Part shown: positions 37,935 through 47,826 of the stretch, piece by piece
Layout: each line of letters begins with the position of its first letter
Numbering within the stretch: position 1 is the first letter of the stretch
Origin: Dryocola sp031988645
Lineage (GTDB): Bacteria > Pseudomonadota > Gammaproteobacteria > Enterobacterales > Enterobacteriaceae
Assembly (NCBI RefSeq): GCF_051307045.1
Contig: NZ_CP150452.1
Location: 3,596,001-3,660,000 of the forward strand
DNA: 64,000 bases
Direction of reading: 5' to 3'
Notes under the pieces: model-generated
Told to the model about the DNA's origin: nothing
The model's input: only the letters and a program-made list of their open reading frames with translations
Databases searched by the model: none
Program-made: the position numbers and the translations under genes

Positions 37935-38954
37935 TCAGAAGTCGTATTTGCCGATGTTTTCTTTAGTGAATACCACGCGCTCCGGCAGCAGCACTATGCC
38001 GTTGCCCTTAGCCTCATACTGATAGCCCTGCACGCTGTTGGGTTCGACCTTCAGCGTGCCAATCTTCGCCACCTCGACGCTGTCGCCCACGTTGAGATCG
38101 CCTTTTGTCAGCATGGTATTGGCGACGTTGACCGCAATTTGCCCCTGCTGCACCACATCCCACAGGCCAAAGGCTTTCACCGTGCCGCGCTCAACATAGG
38201 GACGCATGACGTTTGGCGTGCTGAAGCCGACAATGGCGACGTCGGTCCGTTTGAGGTTTTCAGCCGCCTGCGCCGCAGCGGGCAACGCGTTGGCGTCCGG
38301 CGCGATAATAGCGTCAAGATCCGGATACGCCTTCAGGATCCCTTCCGCCGTCTGCAGGGATTTCGTAGCGTCGTTATAGCCAAACTGCGTGGTAACGATC
38401 TGCCACTGCGGATGATCTTTGGCGATCTTCGCTTTTGCCTCTTTCACCCACTGGTTCTGGTCGGTGACGGTCGGGCTGGAGTAGAAGAAAGCGACTTTAG
38501 CCGCGGGTTTCGTCACCTGTTTTGCCGCCATCTCGACCAGCATGCCGCCAAGCTGCTGCGGCGTGCCCTGGTTGATGTAAATACTGCGGCATTCCGGCCT
38601 GGTGTCGGAGTCCCACGTCAGCACTTTGACGCCGCGCTGCATGGCGCGTTTAAGCGCCGGACACAGGCCGTCTGGCGAAACCGCGGACACGATAATCGCG
38701 TTATAGCCCTGATTGACGAAGTTATTGATAAGCTGCACCTGCCCGGAGACGCTCGGCTCGGTCGGCCCGTCGTAGGTGACCGGCACGCCGAGATCTTTGC
38801 CCGCCTGCATGGCACCGTTGCCGCCGCTGGTAAAGAAGCCCACGCCCACCAGTTTGGGGATAAAGGCGATACGATCGGCGGCCTGAGCGGCGACAACCCC
38901 AAAGGCTAAAGCCCATGCGCCGAGCCGCAGGGCGCGTTTTGCTGTCTGCTTCAT
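37935..38954 (-). CDS. lsrB: autoinducer-2 binding protein
   Basis: LsrB is the periplasmic receptor for AI-2, binding the R-THMF form. A signal peptide is visible (hydrophobic segment with AQAADR near residue 25). The rest is a ribose-binding-type protein. Ligand-site regions such as DSDTRPECRS near 116 and PDANALPAAA near 218 match E. coli and Salmonella LsrB. It has 339 residues (E. coli 340). Its start overlaps the lsrD stop by 4 bp. Confidence 0.95.
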   Translation of the reverse strand: MKQTAKRALRLGAWALAFGVVAAQAADRIAFIPKLVGVGFFTSGGNGAMQAGKDLGVPVTYDGPTEPSVSGQVQLINNFVNQGYNAIIVSAVSPDGLCPALKRAMQRGVKVLTWDSDTRPECRSIYINQGTPQQLGGMLVEMAAKQVTKPAAKVAFFYSSPTVTDQNQWVKEAKAKIAKDHPQWQIVTTQFGYNDATKSLQTAEGILKAYPDLDAIIAPDANALPAAAQAAENLKRTDVAIVGFSTPNVMRPYVERGTVKAFGLWDVVQQGQIAVNVANTMLTKGDLNVGDSVEVAKIGTLKVEPNSVQGYQYEAKGNGIVLLPERVVFTKENIGKYDF

Positions 38955-39961
38955 ATCAAACTCCCGTTAGTTTTCTTATGCCCGCGCAGGCGACGCCATG
39001 CCGCCTGAAGATAATCGCGGTGCAAACTCACCGAACGACCAATGACCACCAAAATCAACAGCGCGCCTGATAACGCGCTTGATACCTGATTAGGCACGCC
39101 AACCATCTGTAAACCCTGTTGCAGATACCCCACCAGCAGCGCCGCCAGCGCGGTGCCCAGTATCGACCCGGAACCGCCGTAGATATTCGCGCCGCCAAGC
39201 ACGGCGGCGGTCAGGGCCGGCATCAGCAAATCGCGCCCCAAATCCGAACGCGCCGAGCCGAAATAAGAAACCAGCACGACGGCGGCGATGGCCGAAGCCA
39301 GCCCCACCATGCCGTATACGCCGTACAGCGAGCCGTTCACCGGCAGCGCGGCATAACGCGCCGCCCGCGGGTTTTGCCCAATTAAAAAGATATGGCGGCC
39401 AAAACGGCCGCGATGGGTCAGCAGCCAGAACAGCAGGGTGATCACCGCGAACATCACCAGCGGAACCGGCAGGCCGAACAGCGTGAGGTTAGCGAAACCG
39501 GTAAAGGCGTCCGGGAAGCCGCCAATGCCTTCGTAGCCCGTCGCCCCCGCCATGCCGGACAGCAAAAGCGCGCCGCCGCCGAAGAGATAAAGCGTGCCGA
39601 GCGTGATGACCAGCGGGCTGATGCCGGTGTAGTGAATGAGCGCGGCGTTAAACAACCCGCACAGCAGGCCGACGGCGAGCGTAAGAATAACGGCCAGCGA
39701 AATGGGCAGTCCCGCCTGCAGCATCACGCCAAGCGCGATGGCGCACAGGCCGATAGTGGAGCCGAGCGAAATATCGATGCCGCCGCTGATGATCACCAGC
39801 GTTAACGGCAGCGCCACGATGCCAATGCAGATGAAATCGCTGGTGCTGAACAGCAGCATGTTGATATCGAGCATGCGCGGATTCACCGCGCCAAACAGCA
39901 GGATCTCCGCCACCAGAATCAGCAGCAGGGCGATTTCCCAGTTAAGTTTCAGCCTGATCAT
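38951..39961 (-). CDS. lsrD: autoinducer-2 ABC transporter permease LsrD
   Basis: This is one of the two membrane subunits of the AI-2 importer, with 336 residues and about nine to ten hydrophobic helices. It belongs to the ribose/xylose permease family, recognised by SGGIDISLGSTIGL near residue 60 and the AAVLGGANIYGGSGSI loop near 265. It directly follows lsrC with no gap and overlaps lsrB. Confidence 0.95.
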   Translation of the reverse strand: MIRLKLNWEIALLLILVAEILLFGAVNPRMLDINMLLFSTSDFICIGIVALPLTLVIISGGIDISLGSTIGLCAIALGVMLQAGLPISLAVILTLAVGLLCGLFNAALIHYTGISPLVITLGTLYLFGGGALLLSGMAGATGYEGIGGFPDAFTGFANLTLFGLPVPLVMFAVITLLFWLLTHRGRFGRHIFLIGQNPRAARYAALPVNGSLYGVYGMVGLASAIAAVVLVSYFGSARSDLGRDLLMPALTAAVLGGANIYGGSGSILGTALAALLVGYLQQGLQMVGVPNQVSSALSGALLILVVIGRSVSLHRDYLQAAWRRLRGHKKTNGSLI

Positions 39962-40993
39962 TTACGCCACATCCTTCTTCTTGCGGGGAAAAGGCCGGAC
40001 GTTTTTCGCGCCCGGCAGCGGCGGCACAAAGCGGCTGTATTTCTGCGCCCGCTGGTGCCGGGCCAGCGCCTGGCGCAAACGTCCGTCCAGCACCAGCACG
40101 CCGAGCAGCACCAGCCCGGCAATAAAGTCATTCCACCAGGCCGGAAGTTTGAACAGCACCAGCACCGTGTCGATTTGCGTGAGGAAAAACGCGCCGAGGA
40201 ACGCGCCAATCACCGTGCCCGTGCCGCCCAGCAGGGAGATGCCGCCGAGCACGCAGGCGGCAATGGCTTTCATCTCCAGCCCGCTGCCGGTCTGGTTTGG
40301 CACAAAGCCGATTTGCGAGGCGAAGATAATGCCGGCCAGCGCTGCCAGCATGCCGTTGAAAGTGAAGGCCAGAAGGCGGGTGCGGTTCACCGCAACGCCG
40401 AGCTGACGGGCGGCGGCGAGGTTATCGCCCACCGCATAGAAATCGCGTCCGAACGCCGTTCTGGCCAGCGTCCAGGCGGCGATAATCACCAGGCCGAGCA
40501 CCATCATGCCAAGGGGAGAAACGCCCAGCGCGGCTGGCTCCGATAGAGCCTTAAGGCTGGCCGGCAGCCCTTCAATCCATTTGCCGCCGGTCCACAGCAG
40601 CATGCCGCCGCGATAAAGCCCGAGCGTGCCGAGCGTGGCAACAATCGCCGGGATACGCAGCCAGACGACCAGCACGCCGTTGAAAAAACCGGCCAGCGCG
40701 CCGATAACCAGCGCGAACAGCATCGCCACCGGCAGGCTATAGCCGTTGTTTAACGCTACGCCGACGGCGATGGCGCACAGGCCGACCGTCGAGCCAACGG
40801 ACACGTCAATGTTGCGCGTCAGCATCACCATAGTGGCGCCCACGGCCAGCAGGATCAGGATCTGCGCGCTGGTAAAGATCATGCCCAGCGTTTGCAGGCT
40901 GAAGTAGCTCTGATTAAGCGCCACCAGCACCGCAAACAGGGCGAGGATGGCAAGCAGCGCGCTCAGCTCGCGGTTCTTCAACAGTTTTCTCAT
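39962..40993 (-). CDS. lsrC: autoinducer-2 ABC transporter permease LsrC
   Basis: This is the partner permease of LsrD, with 343 residues (E. coli 342) and the same fold. Landmarks are RNIDVSVGSTVGLCAIAVG near residue 60 and ACVLGGISLLGGTGTVIGA near 250. The start overlaps the lsrA stop by 4 bp, consistent with fixed subunit ratios. Confidence 0.95.
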   Translation of the reverse strand: MRKLLKNRELSALLAILALFAVLVALNQSYFSLQTLGMIFTSAQILILLAVGATMVMLTRNIDVSVGSTVGLCAIAVGVALNNGYSLPVAMLFALVIGALAGFFNGVLVVWLRIPAIVATLGTLGLYRGGMLLWTGGKWIEGLPASLKALSEPAALGVSPLGMMVLGLVIIAAWTLARTAFGRDFYAVGDNLAAARQLGVAVNRTRLLAFTFNGMLAALAGIIFASQIGFVPNQTGSGLEMKAIAACVLGGISLLGGTGTVIGAFLGAFFLTQIDTVLVLFKLPAWWNDFIAGLVLLGVLVLDGRLRQALARHQRAQKYSRFVPPLPGAKNVRPFPRKKKDVA

Positions 40994-42489
40994 GCCTGAC
41001 CTCCGCCAAACGCCATGCTCATCATGCGATCGACATTGATGGCCGGCTTACGCAACTCGCCGTTCATCGCTCCCTGATGCATCACCAGCACGCGATCCGC
41101 CAGGCCCACGAACTCATCGAGATCGCTTGATATCATCAGCACCGCAACGTTTTGCGCCGCCACGCTTTTAATCAGCTGATAGATATCCGCGCGCGCCGCA
41201 ACGTCAACGCCGCGCGTCGGCTCATCAACGATAAGCAGCAGCGGATTGGCCTCCAGGCAGCGCGCCAGCAGGACTTTTTGCTGATTGCCGCCGGAGAGCG
41301 TGCGCACCGTCTGCTCTGCATTATTAAGCTTGATCCCCAACGCGCGGTGATAGCGTTCGACGATCGCCGCTTCCCGCCTGCTTTGCTGCCACAGGCCCGG
41401 CTCATTGAGCGCCACGGTATTCCAGCGGATCGGCGCATCAAGAAACAGCCCTGAAACCTGGCGATCTTCAGGAAGGTAAATAAGGCCGCGATCGAGGCGT
41501 GACTTCGTGGTATCGCCGCTGATTTCCCGATTTTCGAGGTAGATATGTCCGCCGCGAACGGGCCGCAGGCCGTAAAGCGTTTCCGCAAGCTCGGTACGTC
41601 CGGATCCCACTAATCCGGCAAGGCCGACGATCTCGCCCGCGTACAGTTCGAAACTCAGATCGATAAAGCCTTCGCCGGTCAGCTCTTCCACGCGCAGCAC
41701 CGGAAAATCCTGCGGCTCGGTGCGGCGGTTGCCCGGCAGCGCCAGCCACAGCTTTTGCGCGTCGCTCAGCGCGTGCTGGCGATTAACCGGCGTCATCGCG
41801 TTGATCAGCTGCTCGTCCAGCAGCTGCGCCGTTTCGCCGTGCAGCACCACCGCTCCGTCGCGCATCACTGAAATATGGCTGGAGATTTTGCGGATTTCCG
41901 GAAGCTTGTGGGAGATAAAAACAATGCCGACGCCAAGCTCCTGTAAGGCGCGGATCTGGCGGAACAGCCGCTCGGTTTCACCCGGCGTCAGCGAGGCGGT
42001 TGGCTCATCGAGGATGAGGATTTTCGCCTCGCGCATCAGCCCGCGCAGGATCTCAACCATTTGCTGATCCGCCACTTCCAGCGTGCTGGCGACGGCGGTC
42101 AGCGGGATCTGGCACTCAAGCTGGCGCATTTTCTCCTGCAGGCGGTCTTCAGCTTCGCGGCCTGCGGGCAGGCGAAAAAGAATGTTTTCCCGCACGCTAA
42201 GGTTGGGAAAAAGCATCGGTTCCTGCGGCACGAGATAAATGCCCAGCTCATGGGCCTGCGCCGGGGTGAGCCGCCCGAAGGTTTTACCGTGCACCCGCAG
42301 CTCGCCGCGATCGGGAATGTCCACCCCGGCGATGATCTTCATTAACGTCGACTTCCCTGCCCCGTTGCCGCCGAGCAGAGCGTGGACCTGCCCTGCATAC
42401 AGAGCAAAATCAATGTCTTTGAGGACGCTCACGCCCGAGAACTGCTTGCTGATACGGCAGGCTTCCAGCACGGCGGTGTTGTTGTGCAT
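40990..42489 (-). CDS. lsrA: autoinducer-2 ABC transporter ATP-binding protein
   Basis: LsrA is a double-ATPase protein of 499 residues, the usual RbsA/LsrA plan. The first half has Walker A GGNGAGKS near residue 40 and Walker B ILILDEPTASL. The second half has GLVGSGRTE in place of a normal Walker A, signature LSGGNQQKV and LLIVDEPTRGVD. ATG at 42489 follows GGAG and aligns with the family; the frame is open further upstream. It is the first gene of lsrACDBFG, divergent from lsrR. Confidence 0.95.
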   Translation of the reverse strand: MHNNTAVLEACRISKQFSGVSVLKDIDFALYAGQVHALLGGNGAGKSTLMKIIAGVDIPDRGELRVHGKTFGRLTPAQAHELGIYLVPQEPMLFPNLSVRENILFRLPAGREAEDRLQEKMRQLECQIPLTAVASTLEVADQQMVEILRGLMREAKILILDEPTASLTPGETERLFRQIRALQELGVGIVFISHKLPEIRKISSHISVMRDGAVVLHGETAQLLDEQLINAMTPVNRQHALSDAQKLWLALPGNRRTEPQDFPVLRVEELTGEGFIDLSFELYAGEIVGLAGLVGSGRTELAETLYGLRPVRGGHIYLENREISGDTTKSRLDRGLIYLPEDRQVSGLFLDAPIRWNTVALNEPGLWQQSRREAAIVERYHRALGIKLNNAEQTVRTLSGGNQQKVLLARCLEANPLLLIVDEPTRGVDVAARADIYQLIKSVAAQNVAVLMISSDLDEFVGLADRVLVMHQGAMNGELRKPAINVDRMMSMAFGGGQA

Positions 42490-42502
42490 CTTCACTCCGC
42501 AA

Positions 42503-42537
42503 TTGAACAAAAGAAAAATCACATTAATAATGTTCAA
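42503..42537. promoter_or_regulatory. candidate LsrR operator in the lsrA-lsrR gap
   Basis: TTGAACA (42503-42509) and TGTTCAA (42531-42537) form an inverted repeat with a 21-bp spacer, just upstream of lsrA. LsrR represses this divergent region in E. coli until phospho-AI-2 binds it. TCACA half-sites at 42576-42580 and 42644-42648 could be parts of CRP sites but have no good partner. Confidence 0.45.
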
Positions 42538-42702
42538 AAGCGTAGACGCCGATATATATTTACAACCGGGCGGGGATCACAAAATTTTTAATTAGATCGG
42601 CTAAACCCTGTGCATCACAAAATGATCTTTTTGCCGTACGCCTCACATTTTCTCGTCCGGCAATTCCGAACATATGATCTAAATTTGAATAAGAGTTCAC
42701 CT

Positions 42703-43671
42703 ATGAGCGATAAACGAGCTGAAGAAGGGCGGCTGGGCACCCTGCCGATGGCAGAGGAAGAATTACTGGCGCGGGTAGCCTGGTCTTACTACCACGACGG
42801 ATTAACGCAGAATGATATTGGTGAACGCCTCGGCCTGCCGCGCCTGAAGATTTCGCGCCTGCTGGAAAAGGGCCGTCAGTCGGGGGTGATACGCGTACAG
42901 ATTAACTCGCGTTACGAGGGTTGCCTGGCGCTGGAAACGGCGCTGCAGCAGCGGTTCAACCTTAAAATCGCCCGCGTGCTGCCCGCGCAGAGCACGCCCT
43001 TGATGAGCACGCGCCTGGGCATCGGCGCCGCGCAGTCGCTGATGGGCGTGCTGGAGCCGGGGCAGCTGCTGGCGGTGGGCTTCGGCGAAACCACCATGAG
43101 CTGCCTGCAGCATCTGAGCGGCTTTATCGGCTCACAGCAGATTCGCCTGGTGACGCTTTCCGGCGGCGTGGGGCCGTATATGACGGGCATCGGGCAGCTT
43201 GACGCGGCCTGTAGCGTCAGCATGATTCCCGCCCCGCTGCGCGTTTCCTCGCCGCAGGTGGCGGAAATTTTACGCATGGAGTCGAGCGTGCGGGATGTGA
43301 TCCTCGCGGCGATGGCCGCGGACGTAGCGGTCGTCGGCATTGGCGCGATAAACCAGAAGCGCGACGCCACGATTTTGCGCTCCGGTTATATCAGCGAGGG
43401 AGAACAGCTGATGTACGCCCGAAAAGGGGCGGTGGGCGATATTCTCGGCTATTTCCTGCAAGCGGATGGCGAACTGGTGGAAGAACTGGAAATCCACCGC
43501 GAGTTGCTGGGCGTGACGCTAAACGACCTCTCCCATCTGCCGACGATTGTCGGCGTGGCGGGCGGGCACGATAAGGCGGACGCTATTTATGCCGCACTGA
43601 AAGGCCGCCGTATTAACGGCCTGGTGACGGAAGAAGAGACCGCGCGGGCGGTATTGGCTCTGGCTGATTAA
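42703..43671 (+). CDS. lsrR: lsr operon repressor (SorC/DeoR type)
   Basis: LsrR represses lsrACDBFG and lsrRK and is released by phospho-AI-2. The N-terminal helix-turn-helix is YYHDGLTQNDIGERLGLPRLKISRLL near residues 26-50. The C-terminal sugar-phosphate-binding domain carries GFGETTM and TLSGGVGPYMTGIGQLDA. ATG at 42703 gives 322 residues (E. coli 317); the frame upstream is not conserved. It is followed by lsrK after 33 bp. Confidence 0.95.
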   Translation: MSDKRAEEGRLGTLPMAEEELLARVAWSYYHDGLTQNDIGERLGLPRLKISRLLEKGRQSGVIRVQINSRYEGCLALETALQQRFNLKIARVLPAQSTPLMSTRLGIGAAQSLMGVLEPGQLLAVGFGETTMSCLQHLSGFIGSQQIRLVTLSGGVGPYMTGIGQLDAACSVSMIPAPLRVSSPQVAEILRMESSVRDVILAAMAADVAVVGIGAINQKRDATILRSGYISEGEQLMYARKGAVGDILGYFLQADGELVEELEIHRELLGVTLNDLSHLPTIVGVAGGHDKADAIYAALKGRRINGLVTEEETARAVLALAD

Positions 43672-43704
43672 CCCCTGCGCTTCGAGTAAAGCAGGGGTTA
43701 GCCA

Positions 43705-45276
43705 ATGAGTTATCTTTTAGCTTTAGATGCAGGGACAGGCAGTATCCGCGCCGTTATCTTCGACACTTCCGGCCACCAGATTGCCGTCGGCCAGGCCGAA
43801 TGGAAACACCTCAGCGTGGCCGACGTGCCCGGCTCGATGGAGTTTGACCTCGGCACCAACTGGCAGCTTGCCTGTCAGTGCATCCGGGAAGCGCTGCAAA
43901 AAGCGCATCTGCCGCCCGGCGCGATTAGCGCTGTCTCCTGCTGCTCCATGCGCGAAGGCATTGTGCTCTACGACCGCAACGGCGACCCGATCTGGGCGTG
44001 CGCTAACGTAGACGCCCGTGCCAGCCGCGAGGTGAGCGAGCTAAAAGAAATTCACGATTTTCAGTTTGAGTCCGAGGTGTACCACGTTTCCGGGCAGACG
44101 CTGGCGTTAAGCGCCATGCCGCGCCTGCTGTGGCTTGCGCACCATCGTCCCGATATTTATCGTCAGGCGGCGACCATCACCATGATCAGCGACTGGCTGG
44201 CGGCGAAGCTTTCCGGCGAGCTGGCGGTTGACCCTTCCAACGCCGGCACCACGGGAATGCTTGATTTGGCTACCCGCGACTGGCGGCCCGCGTTGCTGGA
44301 TATGGCAGGCCTGCGGGCAGACATCCTCTCGCCGGTTAAGGAAACCGGCACGGTGCTCGGCGGCGTCACCCAGCAAGCCGCGCAGCAAAGCGGGCTGCTC
44401 GCCGGTACGCCGGTCGTGATGGGCGGCGGCGACGTACAGCTGGGCTGCCTGGGGCTCGGCGTGGTACGCGCCGGGCAAACGGCAGTGCTGGGCGGAACCT
44501 TCTGGCAGCAGGTGGTTAACCTGCCGGCCATCAGGACCGACCCGGAGATGAATATCCGCATTAACCCGCACGTTATCGGCAACATGGTGCAGGCGGAATC
44601 CATCAGCTTCTTTACCGGCCTGACCATGCGCTGGTTCCGGGACGCCTTCTGCGCCGAGGAAAAAGCGCTGGCCGAAAGGCTGGGCAAGGATACCTACGCG
44701 CTGCTCGAAGATATGGCGGCAGGTGTGCCGGCAGGCTCCCACGGCGTGATGCCGATTTTCTCCGACGCGATGCATTTCAAGCAGTGGTATCACGCGGCGC
44801 CGTCGTTTATTAACCTCTCCATCGATCCCGAGAAGTGCAATAAAGCGACGCTGTTCCGCGCGCTGGAAGAGAACGCGGCTATTGTCTCGGCGTGCAACCT
44901 TGAGCAGATTTCCGGTTTTTCAGGCGTGCAGTTTGAATCGCTGGTCTTTGCGGGCGGCGGCTCGAAAGGCGCGCTGTGGAGCCAGATTTTAAGCGATGTG
45001 ACCGGCTTACCGGTGCGCGTGCCGATGGTAAAAGAGGCCACGGCGCTCGGCTGCGCCATTGCCGCAGGCGTTGGCGCCGGGCTGTTTAACGATATGGCCG
45101 ATACCGGTGAAAGGCTGGTACAGTGGCAGCGCGAGTTCACGCCCAACCGGGCGCATCGGGAGCTGTATGACGAGATGAAAAGTAAATGGATGAAGGTGTA
45201 TGCGGATCAGCTCACGCTGGTGGACAGCGGGCTTACCACCTCGATGTGGCAGGCGCCGGGGCTGGTAAAAGGATAA
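43705..45276 (+). CDS. lsrK: autoinducer-2 kinase
   Basis: LsrK phosphorylates imported AI-2 (DPD), trapping it and making the inducer of LsrR. It is an FGGY-family kinase of 523 residues (E. coli 530) with the N-terminal phosphate loop ALDAGTGSIRAVIF and the C-terminal ATP-binding VFAGGGSKGALWSQILSDV near residue 415. It is co-directional with lsrR. A REP-like repeat follows before the convergent lptG. Confidence 0.95.
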   Translation: MSYLLALDAGTGSIRAVIFDTSGHQIAVGQAEWKHLSVADVPGSMEFDLGTNWQLACQCIREALQKAHLPPGAISAVSCCSMREGIVLYDRNGDPIWACANVDARASREVSELKEIHDFQFESEVYHVSGQTLALSAMPRLLWLAHHRPDIYRQAATITMISDWLAAKLSGELAVDPSNAGTTGMLDLATRDWRPALLDMAGLRADILSPVKETGTVLGGVTQQAAQQSGLLAGTPVVMGGGDVQLGCLGLGVVRAGQTAVLGGTFWQQVVNLPAIRTDPEMNIRINPHVIGNMVQAESISFFTGLTMRWFRDAFCAEEKALAERLGKDTYALLEDMAAGVPAGSHGVMPIFSDAMHFKQWYHAAPSFINLSIDPEKCNKATLFRALEENAAIVSACNLEQISGFSGVQFESLVFAGGGSKGALWSQILSDVTGLPVRVPMVKEATALGCAIAAGVGAGLFNDMADTGERLVQWQREFTPNRAHRELYDEMKSKWMKVYADQLTLVDSGLTTSMWQAPGLVKG

Positions 45277-45281
45277 CGGCC

Positions 45282-45356
45282 GGTGGATGGCGCTTTCGCT
45301 TATCCACCCGACACGTTACAGCAGCATGCCGGTCGGGCGGCGATGCACCGCCCGAG
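45282..45356. repeat. REP-like two-hairpin repeat, copy C (inverted)
   Basis: The GGTGGATGGCGC...TTATCCACC stem at 45282-45308 comes first, then GTCGGGCGG...CCGCCCGAG at 45332-45356. It is the reverse orientation of copy A. It lies between the convergent lsrK and lptG genes. Confidence 0.75.
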
Positions 45357-45369
45357 ATCTTTACCCGGC

Positions 45370-46449
45370 TTAACCAGAGCGCTTCATCATCAGCCAGAGG
45401 CTGATCAGGAAGAAGCTGGCGCTTGGCAACAGCGCGCCCAGGATCGGCGGAATGTTATACACAAGGCTTAGCGGCCCGAAGATTTGGTCGAGCACGTAGA
45501 ACACGAAGCCAAAGCTGATGCCGGTAACCACGCGCACGCCCATCGGCACGCTGCGCAGCGGCCCGAAGATAAACGACAGCGCCATTAACATCATGACCGC
45601 AACCGACAGCGGGGCAAATATTTTGCTCCACATGTTGAGCTGGTAACGCCCCGCGTCCTGGCCGCTCGACTTGAGGTATTTCACGTAGTTGTGCAAACCG
45701 CTTATCGACAGCGCATCAGGATCCAGCGCCACCACGCCGAGCTTGTCCGGCGTAAGGTTGGTTTTCCACTCGCCGCTGACCGTCTGGGAACCGGTGATTT
45801 GTTTCGCATCGGTCAGGTTGGACTCGTCCACCTGCGACAGTCGCCACACCTTGTGCTCCGCGTCGTACTGGGCCGAGGCGGCATAACGCACGGACTGCAG
45901 GCGGCGATCTTTAGTGAAGCCATAGATGCTGATGCCGGCCAGCTGGTTGTCGCCCTTCACGCGTTCGATATAGACGAAGTTATGGCCGTCTTTCGCCCAT
46001 AAACCCTGCTGCGTAGTCAGCAGCGAGCCGCCGTACATCTGCTGCGCGCGGTAGTTACGCGCCATCTGTTCGCCCTGCGGAGCCACCCATTCGCCAATCG
46101 CCATGGTCAACAGCACCAGAGGAATGGCGGTTTTCATCACGGAAAGCGCGATTTGCATGCGGGTAAAGCCTGACGCCTGCATAACCACCAGCTCGCTGCG
46201 CTGCGCCAGCATGCCTAACCCCAGCAGCGCGCCCAGCAAAGCCGCCATCGGGAAGAAAATCTGAATGTCTTTCGGCACGCTCAGAACGGTGTACAAGCCT
46301 GCGCCCATCGCTGAGTAATCGCCCTGCCCGGCTTTTTTTAGCTGATCGACAAACTTAATGATTCCCGACAGCGACACCAGCATGAACAGCGTCATCATGA
46401 TGGTGGTGAAGATGGTTTTACCGATATAACGGTCGAGTACGCCAAACAT
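45370..46449 (-). CDS. lptG: LPS export ABC transporter permease LptG
   Basis: LptG and LptF form the inner-membrane part of LptB2FG, which extracts lipopolysaccharide and passes it to LptC. The 359-residue protein has two N-terminal helices, a large periplasmic beta-jellyroll (about residues 125-265) and more helices at the C terminus. It matches E. coli LptG (360). It directly follows lptF with no gap. The system is essential. Confidence 0.96.
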   Translation of the reverse strand: MFGVLDRYIGKTIFTTIMMTLFMLVSLSGIIKFVDQLKKAGQGDYSAMGAGLYTVLSVPKDIQIFFPMAALLGALLGLGMLAQRSELVVMQASGFTRMQIALSVMKTAIPLVLLTMAIGEWVAPQGEQMARNYRAQQMYGGSLLTTQQGLWAKDGHNFVYIERVKGDNQLAGISIYGFTKDRRLQSVRYAASAQYDAEHKVWRLSQVDESNLTDAKQITGSQTVSGEWKTNLTPDKLGVVALDPDALSISGLHNYVKYLKSSGQDAGRYQLNMWSKIFAPLSVAVMMLMALSFIFGPLRSVPMGVRVVTGISFGFVFYVLDQIFGPLSLVYNIPPILGALLPSASFFLISLWLMMKRSG

Positions 46450-47550
46450 TTATGCCGCTCCTTTTTTAAGCAAGCGCTCGCGTAAATGGCGCATCGGTAC
46501 CGTATCCCACACGTTTAATACCAGCGCGATAGCAAAGTACACAAGGTTCACCAGCCACATCCAAATCATCGGGTCGATTTTGCCTTTTGCGGCATTCGAC
46601 TTAAGCGAAGTCTGCAGCAGGAAGAAGACCAGATACAGCAGCATCGCCGGAAGCATGGACAGAACGCGGCCCTGGCGGGGGTTCACCACGCTAAGAGGAA
46701 CAACCATCAGCGCCATAATAAAGACGGTGAGCACAAGCGTTATACGCCAGTGCAGCTCGGCGCGAGCGTTAGGCTGGTCGTTGTGCCATAGCGTTCGCAT
46801 GTCCATCTGGCTGGCGTCGTTCGGATCCAGCGCTATCGTTTGATGCCCGACGATGGCCTGATAGTCCTGGAAATCCGTGATGCGGAAGTCGCGCAGCAGC
46901 GCCGTGCCTTCAAAACGGGTGCCGGTGTTGAGCGTAACCACCTGCGAGCCGTCAGCCCGCAGGGAGAGATGCCCGGAGTCAGCCACCACCACGGACGGAC
47001 GCGCGTTGCCTTTCGGGCGTAGCTGCGCAAGGAAGACATCCTTGAAGCTTGAGCCTTCAACGCTTTCGATAAACAGCACCGAGTTGCCGTCGGTCGCCTG
47101 CTGGAATTGCCCTTGCGCAAGCGCCGCCATGCCGGGGTTCGCTTTGGCTTCCGCCAGCACTTCATCCTGATGGCGCGAAGACCACGGGCCCAGCCACATA
47201 ACGTTGACCATCGCCACCACGCCGGTGAAGAGTGCGAGGATCATCGCGGCTTTGATCAACACTGCTTTACTCAGACCACAAGCATGCATTACCGTGATTT
47301 CGCTTTCGGTATATAACCGCCCAAGCGTCATCAGGAGCCCTAAAAACAGGCTTAAAGGCAGGATAAGCTGCGCCATTTCCGGCACGCCTAATCCCAGCAG
47401 AGAAAGAACGAGATTTGTTGGGATATCGCCGTCAACCGCCGCGCCAAGGATCCTGACCAGCTTCTGACAAAAGAAGATCAGCAGCAGGATGAAGAGGATG
47501 GCAAGCTGGCTTTTGAGCGTCTCCCGAACCAGATATCTTATGATAATCAC
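46450..47550 (-). CDS. lptF: LPS export ABC transporter permease LptF
   Basis: This 366-residue partner of LptG begins MIIIRYLVRETLKSQ as in E. coli. It has the same six-helix plus periplasmic jellyroll plan. It is the first gene of lptFG and is divergent from pepA across 276 bp, the arrangement conserved in enterobacteria. Confidence 0.96.
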   Translation of the reverse strand: MIIIRYLVRETLKSQLAILFILLLIFFCQKLVRILGAAVDGDIPTNLVLSLLGLGVPEMAQLILPLSLFLGLLMTLGRLYTESEITVMHACGLSKAVLIKAAMILALFTGVVAMVNVMWLGPWSSRHQDEVLAEAKANPGMAALAQGQFQQATDGNSVLFIESVEGSSFKDVFLAQLRPKGNARPSVVVADSGHLSLRADGSQVVTLNTGTRFEGTALLRDFRITDFQDYQAIVGHQTIALDPNDASQMDMRTLWHNDQPNARAELHWRITLVLTVFIMALMVVPLSVVNPRQGRVLSMLPAMLLYLVFFLLQTSLKSNAAKGKIDPMIWMWLVNLVYFAIALVLNVWDTVPMRHLRERLLKKGAA

Positions 47551-47826
47551 ATTAAGTACGCCTGTGAAAACGAGTCTTTTTGCAGGAAAATCGCTTGTTT
47601 CATCGCTTATACGTCATTTATTCTCTTGGGTCGTCGAAAACATCGCTAAGATTAAACTTACCCGGCGAAGTGATGCCACAGGGTGTTTAACTGACGTTGC
47701 CGAAACCGTAAAAATACATTCGTTAAGATTAACACGAAGTCATCGCAACAGCGGACATGAGTTACGAGAGCTTGCAATTCTAGCTGTAGCCACCGCCGTT
47801 GTCTTTAAGATTCAGGAGCGTAGTGC

